Source: an uncultured Flavobacteriaceae bacterium
GTDB lineage: Bacteria > Bacteroidota > Bacteroidia > Flavobacteriales > Flavobacteriaceae
Assembly: GCA_947497145.1 (NCBI GenBank)
Contig: CANMFQ010000011.1
Location: 120,412 to 184,411, forward strand
Direction: 5' to 3'
Length of the DNA stretch: 64,000 nt
Shown in pieces: positions 17,991 to 27,046 of the stretch; the first letter of the stretch is position 1, and each line of letters starts with the position of its first letter. Below the pieces are notes generated by a model. That model saw only the letters and a list, made by a program, of their open reading frames with translations, was not told the origin of the DNA and searched no databases. The position numbers were made by a program, and so were the translations under genes.

Positions 17991-18401
17991 ATGAAAAGAA
18001 AACTAGGATACCTCTTTACCAACCTAATGGTACTTTATTTTATGATTTCGGGACTTTCTGTTTTGTTTGACATTAGTGGAAAACTGCAACGTATCGATTT
18101 AAAAGCAATAAATTCTGACGGATAAATTGCTTTTATCCTTATATACACGGGGCTAATGACAGGAATTGGTGTTGCAATTTTATTATTGCAATATTTTAGT
18201 AGAAGTTGGTTTTATTCCGCTCTTCTGGCAACCATTATAATTGGGTCTTTTATTGTTTTTCGCATTGTAGGCAGTATCATGATGGGTTTTTTAAGCCCAA
18301 CCCAAACAAGTTTTTTAGCTTTTGAAATTATTGAAGTTACTTGCGGTATCTTTTTATTGATAAAAGAAAAATTTAAAACTCCAATACCTACTACTTCTTA
18401 G
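17991..18401 (+). pseudogene. Small membrane protein (DUF4345-like) interrupted by a TAA stop
   Basis: Reading from ATG 17991 gives 44 codons (MKRKLGYLFTN..., then a hydrophobic helix LMVLYFMISGLSVLF and DISGKLQRIDLKAINSDG). A TAA stop at 18123-18125 interrupts the frame, and the same frame continues without shift into IAFILIYTGLMTGIGVAILLLQYF and two more hydrophobic helices, ending at 18401. A single base change (for example AAA to TAA) would restore one 136-residue protein with four membrane segments. The layout (GLSVLF, then a Gly-rich second helix, then a third helix with a VFRIVG motif) resembles DUF4345. It could be a real null allele or a sequencing error. No restart signal is evident, although the ATG at 18156 could make a shorter three-helix protein. 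Confidence 0.75.
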
Positions 18402-18847
18402 TAGAGTTAAAGCTAACTACCGTAGTTTTACTGAAAATAACTAAAAAAGGATATAGTAGGCACACCACAACGTTGAATGCCCCATTGCATTGATACAACC
18501 AACTTTTTTAAATTTATCAACTTAGTTTTTTCCTAGAGTGCCGTACAAAACCTATGCTATATTCTCCCCTATTTTTCCACTTCTAATAAAACAATTTTTA
18601 TTTTTAACTAAAAAGCCCAAATACCACACAATAATTCACAAGTCTTCTCCCATCAAATATATTTTTTTTTCATAGTTTTAAACCATAAGATTAATACCAT
18701 CTTGAAGGTGCAAAGTAGTACTAGACAAAGGGATGTTGCTTCTTTTGATTTTGTTAGTATCAGCTATATAAAGTACCAACAAATTCATTTTTTATATCAC
18801 AGTTTTAGATAAAAACCAACCATTAGTTACAACCAAAAAGAACACAA
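18402..18847. other. Intergenic region, 446 bp, no gene seen
   Basis: AT-rich spacer between the broken DUF4345-like gene and the GH95 gene. It presumably holds the promoter of the GH95 gene. I see TTGCTTC...TTTTG-like patterns near 18733-18755 but no clean consensus. No protein-like frame longer than 30 codons was noticed. Confidence 0.5.
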
Positions 18848-21268
18848 ATGACAAAATTTACAGCTAACTTTTTTTTAGGTTCATTAATTGGCATCGCATT
18901 ATTACTGACGTCTTGCCAAACAACGCCTGAAGCAAAAAAATCAGCAATTAAACTTTGGTATAAGCAACCAGCGAACGCTTCAGCAATTGATAATCCTGAT
19001 GGGTGGAAAGATGACAAAGAATGGTTAAAAGCATTGCCTCTTGGTAATGGATCTTTAGGCGCCATGGTTTTTGGCGATGTAAATAAAGAGCGCATTCAGT
19101 TAAACGAAGAAAGTATGTGGTCTGGCAGTCCGGATGAAAACAATAACCCTGATGCCTATGCGGCACAGGCGAAAATCAGGGAATTACTTTTTGCTGGCAA
19201 ATATAAAGAGGCCACTCAATTAACCCAAGAAACCCAAATTTGCGCAGGTGCAGGTTCAGGCAGAGGAAATGGCGCAAATGTGCCTTTTGGTTGTTTTCAA
19301 ACCTTGGGTGATTTATGGCTCGATTTTGAAAAACAAGCCCCGTATAAAAACTACCAACGCGAACTAGATTTAGAAGATGCCGTAGTTAGGGTTAGTTACA
19401 CCCAAGATGGCGTGCAATACAAGCGAGAAATTTTTGTGAGTGAGCCAGACCAGTTGCTGGTTATGAAATTAACCGCCGATAAACCTGGTATGATTTCTTT
19501 TAAAGGCGGAATGTCAAGGCCAGAGCGCTACCAAACAACAACCGAAGACAATCAGTTGATTATGCAAGGTGCACTACATAATGGTAAAAATAGTGATGGT
19601 TTACAATATATTACCAGATTATCAGCCAAAACTAAAAATGGTTCTGTACGCTATACCGATTCAAATATAATTGTAAAAAATGCCGATGAGGTTACCTTAT
19701 TATTAGCTGCTTCTACCGATTATGTGTTAGCATACCCGCACTACAAAGGACGAGCTCATAAAGAAATCACCAAAAATAATTTACAAAAGGGTAGAAAAAC
19801 AACGTATGATGCACTGTTTAAAAGACACAAAAAAGAGTATCAAAACTATTTCAAAAGAGTTGATTTTAAGATAAGTCAAGCATTGACCGATACCATCCCA
19901 ACAGATGTACGCCTTGAGCAATTGAAGACAACCGGGTCAGATTTACACCTGGTAGACCTCATGTTTCATTATGGCAGGTATTTATTAATTTCTTCGTCAA
20001 GACCTGGTACTTTACCCGCTAATTTACAAGGTATTTGGGCAAACAAAATACAAACACCTTGGAATGGTGATTATCATACAGATATCAATGTACAAATGAA
20101 TTATTGGTTGGCCGAAAGCACCAATTTGGGCGAAATGCATCTCCCTTTGGTAGACTTAATAAACTCCTTACAAAAACCTGGTGCTAAAACTGCCAAAACA
20201 CATTATAATGCCAATGGTTGGGTTGTTCATCCTATTACCAATGTATGGGGCTTTACGGCACCTGGAGAAAAATCTGGCTGGGGAATGCACGTTGGTGGAG
20301 GAGCCTGGTTGACCACCCATATCATGGAGCACTATTATTACACTTTAGACAAAGCATTTCTAGAAAAAACATACCCTATTTTAAAAGCATCAACTCAGTT
20401 TTATATGGATTGGCTTATACCAGACCCCAAAACAGGCGAGCTAGTATCTGGCCCCTCGGTATCACCAGAAAATAGGTTTTTAGCACCCGATGGCAGTGTA
20501 AGCAAAATATGCATGGGACCATCACATGACCAGCAAGTGATATGGCAGCTTTTTAAAAATTTCATAGATGCCTCTAGTGCTTTAGAAATCGAGGATGAAT
20601 TTCTACAAAAAGTAATCCAATATCAACAAAAATTAGCCTTACCAAAAATTGGGTCTGATGGTCGTTTAATGGAATGGAATGAAGAATTTGAAGAACTAGA
20701 ACCTGGCCACAGGCATATCTCACATTTATTTGCTTTGCATCCAGGATATCAAATAGATATAAAAAATACGCCAGAGCTTGCCCAAGCCGCCAAAAAATCA
20801 CTGGATTTTAGAATTGCCAATGGCGGAGGACATACCGGTTGGAGCGCTGCTTGGTTAATTAATCAATATGCCCGATTGGGAGAGGCTGAAAACGCTAAAC
20901 AAAGTTTACATACTGTGTTAACAAAAAGTACGAGTCCTAATTTATTTGGGCTACATCCGCCTTTTCAAATGGACGCTAATTTTGGGGCTACTGCTGGTAT
21001 AACTGAAATGATACTCCAAAGTCAATCTGGCACTATTCGCCTGCTTCCCGCTCTACCAAAAGATTGGAAAAACGGAACCGTTAAAGGCTTGTGCGCCCGA
21101 GGCGGATTTGAAGTAGACATGCAGTGGACATCTGGAAAACTAGTAGATGCGCGAATTTATTCTAAAAACGGAGGCACCTGTACCCTTGAGTACAACGGCA
21201 AAGAAGTTACTTTTAATACAGAAAAGGGAATGGAATATTTCCCCATGAAGGAAGGGAAATTGAACTAA
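18848..21268 (+). CDS. Glycoside hydrolase family 95 (alpha-L-fucosidase-type) lipoprotein
   Basis: 806 aa. Lipoprotein signal (LIGIALLLTSC, Cys at residue 23). The N-terminal beta domain opens with WLKALPLGNGSLGAMVFG and QLNEESMWSGSPDENNNP, classic GH95. The (alpha/alpha)6 barrel follows, with NVQMNYWLAEST (the two catalytic Asn of the family), the EWNEEFEELEPGHRHISHL region with the general-acid Glu, and QMDANFGATAGITE with the catalytic-region Asp. GH95 enzymes invert alpha-1,2-fucosidic or related alpha-galactosidic bonds. In marine flavobacteria they act on algal or host glycans, usually in the periplasm or on the outer membrane. The gene is isolated: no SusC/SusD or other CAZymes adjoin it, so this is not a typical polysaccharide utilisation locus. 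Confidence 0.95.
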   Translation: MTKFTANFFLGSLIGIALLLTSCQTTPEAKKSAIKLWYKQPANASAIDNPDGWKDDKEWLKALPLGNGSLGAMVFGDVNKERIQLNEESMWSGSPDENNNPDAYAAQAKIRELLFAGKYKEATQLTQETQICAGAGSGRGNGANVPFGCFQTLGDLWLDFEKQAPYKNYQRELDLEDAVVRVSYTQDGVQYKREIFVSEPDQLLVMKLTADKPGMISFKGGMSRPERYQTTTEDNQLIMQGALHNGKNSDGLQYITRLSAKTKNGSVRYTDSNIIVKNADEVTLLLAASTDYVLAYPHYKGRAHKEITKNNLQKGRKTTYDALFKRHKKEYQNYFKRVDFKISQALTDTIPTDVRLEQLKTTGSDLHLVDLMFHYGRYLLISSSRPGTLPANLQGIWANKIQTPWNGDYHTDINVQMNYWLAESTNLGEMHLPLVDLINSLQKPGAKTAKTHYNANGWVVHPITNVWGFTAPGEKSGWGMHVGGGAWLTTHIMEHYYYTLDKAFLEKTYPILKASTQFYMDWLIPDPKTGELVSGPSVSPENRFLAPDGSVSKICMGPSHDQQVIWQLFKNFIDASSALEIEDEFLQKVIQYQQKLALPKIGSDGRLMEWNEEFEELEPGHRHISHLFALHPGYQIDIKNTPELAQAAKKSLDFRIANGGGHTGWSAAWLINQYARLGEAENAKQSLHTVLTKSTSPNLFGLHPPFQMDANFGATAGITEMILQSQSGTIRLLPALPKDWKNGTVKGLCARGGFEVDMQWTSGKLVDARIYSKNGGTCTLEYNGKEVTFNTEKGMEYFPMKEGKLN

Positions 21269-21690
21269 TTAAACCCGCATTCATGAACATTTTTCGGTAA
21301 AAAGGAAAGAGAGCAGAAAGCCAAGAAATAAGAGGAAACAAGAAGCAAGAAACAGGACTAATGGAAATCAACACCTATGAAAAACAAGCCAATTATTATT
21401 ATTTTCAACAATGAAATTAATAACTAAAAACGGTCAACTATAATCAGGGACATTCAACAGCACTAATCAGAAAAACATTGTACAACTACTAACTTTATTA
21501 GTTAGCTGAGATTGTAAAGTAAAAAATTCGCAACAAGACTCTAAAGAATACTCAAAAAAATGTTTCTTAATTTAAGCAGAGGGTCACCATGCTCAAATTA
21601 AGAAACATAGCGTTACAATTCATTTTGAAGCTATCGATTTTTTACGGATTAAAGCAGACGAACACTAGCTTGTAGCACATGTTAGATAAA
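21269..21690. other. Intergenic region, 420 bp, polypurine stretch and hairpin, no gene seen
   Basis: Between the GH95 stop and the 3' end of RNase P RNA. It begins with an AAACCCGCAT word at 21271 and a purine-rich run at about 21297-21355. A start-like reading from 21411 encodes short protein-like blocks (including DCKVKNSQQDSKEYS) but is broken by four stop codons in about 90 codons, which is no better than chance for this composition. Confidence 0.5.
21554..21607 (-). terminator. Long hairpin, likely terminator downstream of rnpB (minus strand)
   Basis: Two 18-base arms, TGTTTCTTAATTTAAGCA at 21561-21578 and its near-perfect complement at 21590-21607 (one mismatch), surround an 11-base loop. 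On the minus strand the hairpin is followed by a run of seven T (A-run at 21554-21560). It lies about 80 bases beyond the RNase P RNA end and could end its transcript. Its unusual length also fits a small mobile-element remnant. Confidence 0.55.
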
Positions 21691-22012
21691 AAAAGCAGGT
21701 CATAAGCCGGATTCTGTACACTCTAAAAAATAGAGCTCCTTATCATTTATCTAGGCCCTTAGTTACCCAAAGGCTCCAACCGCCTACCCTTCAGCTTGGG
21801 CGTGCAACCCTCAAACACTGATATACATGACGTTTCACCGCATAGAGTTTACCTGGTTTCACTACAGCATTACCTGTACATACTTTCTGCTGCACTTGTC
21901 CTAAACCGCCGAAACGGAATGACGGGTGTTACCCGCTATGCTGCACTATGGTGTCCGGACTTTCCTCCCCCGACCGAAATCGGCGACGATAAGGTGACCT
22001 GCTTGCTGCAAA
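21691..22012 (-). ncRNA. rnpB: RNase P RNA (bacterial class A)
   Basis: On the minus strand the hallmark GAGGAAAGTCCGGAC (P4/J-type core) is at about 21956-21970, followed by the CGGGTAACACCCG-type hairpin region. The 3' end carries ACAGAATCCGGCTTAT at about 21703-21718, which pairs in the core. The terminal helix P1 is formed by AGCAGGTC near 22006 and GACCTGCT near 21694, which fixes the ends. The RNA is the catalytic subunit that trims the 5' leader of tRNA precursors together with RnpA. The 3' end runs into a T-run. It is divergent from dnaX. Any protein-coding frame drawn inside it is spurious. Confidence 0.96.
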
Positions 22013-22091
22013 GGTAGTTCAATACAATATAATTGTTGATAAAATTTCACTTAAACAAACACAATTAGCCTAGATAGTATGATGCTATTTT

Positions 22092-22099
22092 TATATTTG
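22092..22099 (+). promoter_or_regulatory. Candidate -7 box of the dnaX promoter
   Basis: TATATTTG fits the Bacteroidota TAnnTTTG element, 36 bases before the TTG start of dnaX. No matching TTG was found 17 to 23 bases upstream, so the promoter is only partly supported. Confidence 0.45.
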
Positions 22100-22134
22100 T
22101 ATACTGTTCGCTTCGAACATAAAACAATAGCAAT

Positions 22135-24027
22135 TTGGAACCTTTTATCGTATCAGCACGTAAGTACAGACCACAAACATTTAAAGATGTTGTTGGGCAA
22201 CAAGCCATTACCAATACTTTAATGAATGCTATTGAGCACAATCATTTGGCACAGGCACTATTGTTTTGTGGCCCTAGAGGGGTGGGTAAAACCACCTGTG
22301 CTAGAATTTTGGCTAAACAAATTAACCAAGACGGCACACAAACAGAAAATGAAGATTTTGCATTTAATATTTTTGAACTGGATGCAGCTTCTAATAACTC
22401 TGTAGACGATATTCGAAATTTAATAGACCAAGTACGTATACCGCCACAAGTAGGTAAGTATAAGGTGTATATCATTGATGAGGTACATATGTTGTCTTCT
22501 AATGCTTTTAATGCTTTTTTGAAGACTTTAGAAGAGCCTCCAAAACATGCCATTTTTATTTTGGCAACCACAGAGAAACATAAAATTATCCCCACCATAT
22601 TATCGCGTTGTCAAATATTTGACTTTAAACGCATTACCATAAAAGACGCTGCAAATTACCTCAAGTACATTGCAGAAAACCAAGGTATTGAAGCGGAAGA
22701 AGATGCACTACATATTATTGCACAAAAAGCGGACGGCGCCATGCGTGACGCCCTTTCTATTTTTGACCGCGTAGTTAGTTTCTCGGGCAAGCAGCTAACG
22801 CGAAAAGCTGTTACCGAAAACCTGAATGTTCTTGATTATGAAACGTATTTTGAGGCTACTGAATATATTTTAACACATAACATTCCAGAAATGCTGCTTT
22901 TATTTAACAAAACCCTAGCCTTAGGTTTTGATGGACATCACTTTATAAGCGGCTTAGCATCTCATTTTAGAGATTTAATGGTTTGCCAACACCAAAACAC
23001 CATTTCGCTATTGGAAGTTGGTGAAGCTACCAAGCAAAAGTATTTAGAGCAATCTAAAAAAACCGCTGCTAGTTTTTTACTTCAAGCATTACATATTGCC
23101 AACGATTGTGATTTAAACTACAAAACCAGTAAAAACCAGCGACTTCTGGTTGAGTTATCTTTAATGAAACTAGCATCCATCAATTTCGATGGAGAAAAAA
23201 AAAATTCTGATTTAGCCGATTTATCCGGTTTTACTGATGAATTTATTGCCCCAGCAGCTTTTTACAAGGGAATTATTTCCTCGCAAGGCAAAACAAAAGA
23301 AACAACTGCTCCCGTAAAAGCAGCACAAGCTATAGGCAATACACCAGCAGTAGCAACAAATAATACAACTATACAAGCTGCTACAACACAACAATCCACG
23401 CAGCAAGTTCCGCTTCAACCAACTCCTACTGCGGTAGAAGTGAATACTACCCAAAAGGCACCGGCACCATCAGTTACTGTAAAAAACACATCCAATGAAA
23501 CTGTTATTTCGCGCAGTGAAAAAGAAAATGATGCCGATCAAAAAGTTCAACTTAACATAGCTACCAAAAGGGTTTCGGCACTTTCACTTTCAAGCTTAAA
23601 GGCAAAAAAAGCGCATGAACAAAGTAGAAAAGATAAAACGGTAGATGAAAGTAACTTACCAAAAGATGCCTTTACCGAAGAAGCCATGCAGGCATATTGG
23701 GCAGAATTTGTAGATAAAATTGATGCTGAAGGACAAAAAATTCTAGCTTCCAATTTACATGCTGATGTACCCAAACTAAAAAACCCCACGACCATATGGA
23801 TAGAAATGCCCAATGGTAGTATGAAAAAAGAAATTGAGCGGGAACAGTATCATTTGATGGAATTTCTAAAAAAGAAATTGAACAACCATTTCATCACCTT
23901 GCATATAACCGTAAATGAAGCGACTGCAAAAAAGTTTGCTTTTACACCAGAAGAAAAATATGAAAAATTACGCGAAAAGAACCCCGTAATTGATTTGCTG
24001 CGACGAGAATTTGATTTAGACCTTTAA
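22135..24027 (+). CDS. dnaX: DNA polymerase III subunit gamma/tau
   Basis: 630 aa with a TTG start. The next residues EPFIVSARKYRPQTF are the family start and no ATG lies near. Walker A is GPRGVGKTT near residues 44-52, and the FELDAASNNSVDDIR, YIIDEVHML (Walker B) and LEEPPKHAIFILATTE segments are the clamp-loader AAA+ signature. The four-Cys zinc finger normally found between Walker A and FELDAAS is missing: only about 17 residues (KQINQDGTQTENEDFAF) fill the gap. A Pro/Thr/Gln-rich linker (about 390-480) leads to a C-terminal domain probably binding DnaE and DnaB. It is the core of the clamp loader in replication. Its 3' end overlaps the convergent TMEM220-type gene by 12 bases. Confidence 0.97.
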   Translation: MEPFIVSARKYRPQTFKDVVGQQAITNTLMNAIEHNHLAQALLFCGPRGVGKTTCARILAKQINQDGTQTENEDFAFNIFELDAASNNSVDDIRNLIDQVRIPPQVGKYKVYIIDEVHMLSSNAFNAFLKTLEEPPKHAIFILATTEKHKIIPTILSRCQIFDFKRITIKDAANYLKYIAENQGIEAEEDALHIIAQKADGAMRDALSIFDRVVSFSGKQLTRKAVTENLNVLDYETYFEATEYILTHNIPEMLLLFNKTLALGFDGHHFISGLASHFRDLMVCQHQNTISLLEVGEATKQKYLEQSKKTAASFLLQALHIANDCDLNYKTSKNQRLLVELSLMKLASINFDGEKKNSDLADLSGFTDEFIAPAAFYKGIISSQGKTKETTAPVKAAQAIGNTPAVATNNTTIQAATTQQSTQQVPLQPTPTAVEVNTTQKAPAPSVTVKNTSNETVISRSEKENDADQKVQLNIATKRVSALSLSSLKAKKAHEQSRKDKTVDESNLPKDAFTEEAMQAYWAEFVDKIDAEGQKILASNLHADVPKLKNPTTIWIEMPNGSMKKEIEREQYHLMEFLKKKLNNHFITLHITVNEATAKKFAFTPEEKYEKLREKNPVIDLLRREFDLDL

Positions 24028-24375
24028 TTTTCTCGCACTATACGTCTTCCATGCAAACGCAAGTAGTACCACTGCAATTATTAATAGTCCAAAAGCTTCT
24101 CTACCCTCTTCCACATTTTTAATAGCTCCTCCCCCAATTTCAAAACCTTCAAATTTTTCTGGGTAACAGTAAAAAAAGCCTCCTAATGCCATAACTCCAG
24201 AAAAGAACAAGGGCATAAATGAAATTTTTTGTAAGGCAAATGCTAATGAAAATAAGGCTGCAAATCCCCAAATAATAATCCAAATTAACGAATCAGGGTC
24301 GTTGTACTGCAATATCGCTGCAACTAAAAAAAGTATAGCAAACAAAAAACCAAGAATTTTAAAGATAGATTTCAT
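24016..24375 (-). CDS. TMEM220-like membrane protein
   Basis: 119 aa. Four predicted helices: IFKILGFLFAILFLVAAI, then the family motif QYNDPDS near residues 23-29, WIIIWGFAALFSLAFAL, PLFFSGVMALGGFFY, and FGLLIIAVVLLAFAW at the end. The Gln-Tyr-Asn-Asp-Pro-Asp pattern identifies the transmembrane family 220. The function is unknown. It converges with dnaX and overlaps its last 12 bases. Confidence 0.85.
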   Translation of the reverse strand: MKSIFKILGFLFAILFLVAAILQYNDPDSLIWIIIWGFAALFSLAFALQKISFMPLFFSGVMALGGFFYCYPEKFEGFEIGGGAIKNVEEGREAFGLLIIAVVLLAFAWKTYSARKLKV

Positions 24376-24533
24376 AACCGTGAGTGTGTTGGATACTATT
24401 TTACGTATTATTAGCTGGATGTTTAAATAACGAATTTAGGAAATAAAAATACGAATAGAAAATCTCTTGCTATCGCTACAAGTATAGTATACTTGCTTTG
24501 TGCGCTTTAACTTTGTTAGCTGCTTAAAAGGGA

Positions 24534-24572
24534 CAAAAAAAAGTGTACGCCTAATGACATTTAGACGCACAC
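24534..24572 (-). terminator. Terminator of metE
   Basis: Arms GTGTACGCCTAA (24543-24554) and TTAGACGCACAC (24561-24572) pair with two mismatches. On the minus strand the hairpin is followed by eight T (A-run 24535-24542). It lies about 60 bases past the metE stop. Confidence 0.7.
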
Positions 24573-24631
24573 CCATTTTTTAGGCTTTTTTAGTTCTTTA
24601 AAAAAGTGACAACTAGTAGTACCCGCACCCT

Positions 24632-26929
24632 TTATATGGCGTGATACTGTTTTTCTCTCATTTTTTTCGCAGATTTAACCAGATTTTCTATGGCCAGTTT
24701 GGTTTCTGGCCAGTCTCTTGTTTTTAAACCACAATCTGGGTTAACCCAGATATTTTTTAATGGGAGTAGTTTTGATGCTTTTTCTAGTAACTGCTCAATT
24801 TCTTGTAGCGTAGGAATCCTAGGAGAATGAATATCATATACCCCAGGGCCAATACCATTAGGATATTTAAAATCAACAAAAGCATTTAACAATTCCATTT
24901 GTGAACGCGAGCATTCTATTGTAATTACATCGGCATCCATATTGGCAATGCTTTCAATGATGTCATTAAACTCGGAATAACACATATGCGTATGAATCTG
25001 TGTTTGGTCTTTAACACCTGAAGATGCAATACGAAAAGCCTTTACTGCCCAATTTAAATAGTGCTGTCTATCTGCTTTACGCAAAGGTAAACCTTCGCGT
25101 AAAGCAGCTTCATCAATCTGAATTATGTTAATTCCTGCTTTTTCTAAATCTTTAACTTCATCGCTAATCGCCAATGCTATTTGCGTGCAGGTTTCTGAAC
25201 GGGGCTGGTCGTTTCTCACAAAAGACCATTGTAAAATAGTAACAGGCCCTGTAAGCATTCCTTTTACGTGTTTTTTGGTTAATGATTGCGCATAATTTGC
25301 CCAATAAACGGTCATTGGATTTGGGCGTTGTACATCTCCGTAAATGATGGGAGGTTTTACGCACCTAGTACCATAGCTTTGTACCCAACCAAATTTTGTA
25401 AATACAAAACCATCTAATTGTTCGCCAAAATATTCCACCATATCATTACGCTCAAACTCCCCATGCACTAAAACATCCAAACCTGTGGCTTCCTGCCATC
25501 GGATGCTTTTTTCGGTTTCTTCTTTTAAAAGCTTATCATATTCTTGTGCATTGAGTTCGCCTTTTTTAAATTTCGCCCTCCATGCACGTACTTCTTTGGT
25601 TTGTGGAAAAGAACCAATGGTAGTTGTAGGAAACAAGGGTAGGTTTAATACACTACGCTGTTGCTCATTGCGTACAGCAAAAGTATTTTGCCGCTCAGTA
25701 TCAGCATCAGTAATAGCGTTTACACGTTCCTTTACCCGCTGATTATGTATCAACGTTGATGTTTTCCTAAGTGTGATAGCATGGTGATTAGCTTTTAGCT
25801 TCACTAAAGCCGATTTATTTTCTTTGTCACTTGCTAATTGTTGCAGCGTTACCACTTCGTCAATTTTTTGTTTCGCAAATGCTAGCCATTGTTTTATTTC
25901 AGGATGAAGTTCTGTTTCAAATTCTAAGTCAAGTGGTGTATGCAACAAGGAGCATGATGTAGCAATCCAAATCTTGTCTTCAGCTAACTTGTTTTTTGCC
26001 CTATTGATAGCCTTTAGTGAATTTTCAAAATCATTCTTCCAAATATTTCTACCGTCAACAAGGCCTAGTGACAGCGTTTTATTCTTGTCAAATAATGGGT
26101 GGAACAAAATATCATCTAGCTGGTTTTGACAGCGCACCAAATCTAAATGAATAACCGCTACCGGTAACGTTAAGGCTAGGTCTAAATTATCGCCATAACA
26201 ATCAAAATAATTAGCTAGAATAAACTTTGCATTGGTATTTAAATTATTAAAACATGCATAAGAACGCGCTATTGCTAATTGCTCATTTTGACGTAAATCT
26301 GTAGCCAAAATAGGCTCATCAATTTGAATATACGCAACCCCTAGTTTGTCTAATTTTTGTATTAAGTCCTCATACACTGGCAAAAGACTATCTAATAACC
26401 CTAGACGATTAAACCCTTCCTCCTTCTCTTTTCCTAATAATAGAAAGGTTACGGGGCCTATAATCACTGGCTTTGTTTTAATCCCTAGTGCCAAAGCTTC
26501 TTTGTACTCTGTTATAATTTTATCAGCGTTTAATGAAAAGGTTTGACCTTTAGTGAATTCTGGCACCAGGTAGTGGTAGTTGGTATCAAACCATTTGGTC
26601 ATTTCCATAGCCTTTACATCTACTCGTTCTTTTTGAAGCCCTCTTGACATGGCAAAATACCTTTCTAATCCACTTAAATTGGCAAATCTTTGTGGGATAC
26701 ATCCTAGGGTAATACACATATCGAGCACTTGGTCATAAAGGGAAAAATCATTTGAAGAGATTAGGTCTACACCCAAGTCACTTTGCATTTGCCAGTTTTT
26801 AATGCGCAATTCCTTACTAACATTAGATAGTTCATCCTCCGTAATCTTCTTTTTCCAGTAGCCTTCAACAGCTCTTTTTAGTGCTCTTTTCTCTCCTATT
26901 CTAGGGTATCCTAATACGTTTGATTTCAT
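24632..26929 (-). CDS. metE: Cobalamin-independent methionine synthase
   Basis: 765 aa, full length. The start MKSNVLGYPRIGEKRALKRAVEGYW is the family start. Two barrels follow: the N-terminal one (folate domain) with AYIQIDEPILATDL, and the catalytic C-terminal one with FPTTTIGSFPQT, the VHGEFERNDMVEYFGE segment, MLTGPVTILQWSF and zinc ligands in the HTHMCYSEF, ECSRSQ and WVNPDCGLKTR segments. It transfers the methyl group of 5-methyltetrahydropteroyltri-glutamate to homocysteine. No cobalamin riboswitch was seen upstream. The gene is divergent from an Lrp/AsnC regulator with three palindromes in between. Confidence 0.97.
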   Translation of the reverse strand: MKSNVLGYPRIGEKRALKRAVEGYWKKKITEDELSNVSKELRIKNWQMQSDLGVDLISSNDFSLYDQVLDMCITLGCIPQRFANLSGLERYFAMSRGLQKERVDVKAMEMTKWFDTNYHYLVPEFTKGQTFSLNADKIITEYKEALALGIKTKPVIIGPVTFLLLGKEKEEGFNRLGLLDSLLPVYEDLIQKLDKLGVAYIQIDEPILATDLRQNEQLAIARSYACFNNLNTNAKFILANYFDCYGDNLDLALTLPVAVIHLDLVRCQNQLDDILFHPLFDKNKTLSLGLVDGRNIWKNDFENSLKAINRAKNKLAEDKIWIATSCSLLHTPLDLEFETELHPEIKQWLAFAKQKIDEVVTLQQLASDKENKSALVKLKANHHAITLRKTSTLIHNQRVKERVNAITDADTERQNTFAVRNEQQRSVLNLPLFPTTTIGSFPQTKEVRAWRAKFKKGELNAQEYDKLLKEETEKSIRWQEATGLDVLVHGEFERNDMVEYFGEQLDGFVFTKFGWVQSYGTRCVKPPIIYGDVQRPNPMTVYWANYAQSLTKKHVKGMLTGPVTILQWSFVRNDQPRSETCTQIALAISDEVKDLEKAGINIIQIDEAALREGLPLRKADRQHYLNWAVKAFRIASSGVKDQTQIHTHMCYSEFNDIIESIANMDADVITIECSRSQMELLNAFVDFKYPNGIGPGVYDIHSPRIPTLQEIEQLLEKASKLLPLKNIWVNPDCGLKTRDWPETKLAIENLVKSAKKMREKQYHAI

Positions 26930-26952
26930 TATAATTTACTTTAAATTTCCAT

Positions 26953-26987
26953 CAAAAGTAGTATTGATAATTATATTATCTAAACAA
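26953..26987 (-). promoter_or_regulatory. Candidate metE promoter
   Basis: On the minus strand, TTG (26985-26987) and TACTTTTG (26953-26960) match the Bacteroidota -33 and -7 elements with a 24-base spacer (slightly long). Transcription would start about 15 to 20 bases before the metE ATG at 26929. A palindrome (26966-26980) lies inside the spacer. Confidence 0.45.
26966..26980. promoter_or_regulatory. Palindrome 1, candidate Lrp/AsnC operator
   Basis: GATAATTATATTATC: perfect six-base arms around TAT. It is placed between the presumed -33 and -7 boxes of metE. Confidence 0.45.
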
Positions 26988-27010
26988 TAAAAGTATTTAA
27001 GATATATTAA

Positions 27011-27022
27011 CTATAATTATAG
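27011..27022. promoter_or_regulatory. Palindrome 2, candidate Lrp/AsnC operator
   Basis: CTATAATTATAG, a perfect 12-base palindrome, centred about 43 bases from palindrome 1 (about four helical turns). Confidence 0.4.
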
Positions 27023-27029
27023 CATAAAT

Positions 27030-27046
27030 AAAGATTATATATCTTT
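27030..27046. promoter_or_regulatory. Palindrome 3, candidate autoregulatory operator of the Lrp-type gene
   Basis: AAAGAT and ATCTTT around TATAT form a perfect 17-base palindrome. Its right arm is part of TATCTTTA, a near match to a -7 box for the regulator gene starting at 27086. Confidence 0.4.

Noticed and set aside
18156..18401. Independent 81-residue membrane protein gene
   Set aside because: It is in the same frame as the upstream 44 codons, separated only by a TAA, so it is better explained as the second half of a broken gene.
17072..21268. Polysaccharide utilisation locus
   Set aside because: A secreted hydrolase and a GH95 enzyme are present, but there are no SusC/SusD or sugar transport and regulator genes, so the evidence is not sufficient.
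21411..21690. Start-like reading with lipoprotein-like and protein-like blocks after GH95
   Set aside because: Four in-frame stops in about 90 codons, no better than chance in AT-rich DNA. Kept only as a note in the intergenic entry.
21796..22017. 73-codon plus-strand frame inside the RNase P RNA region
   Set aside because: It lies entirely within rnpB, whose conserved core is clear, and its product has no protein-like features.
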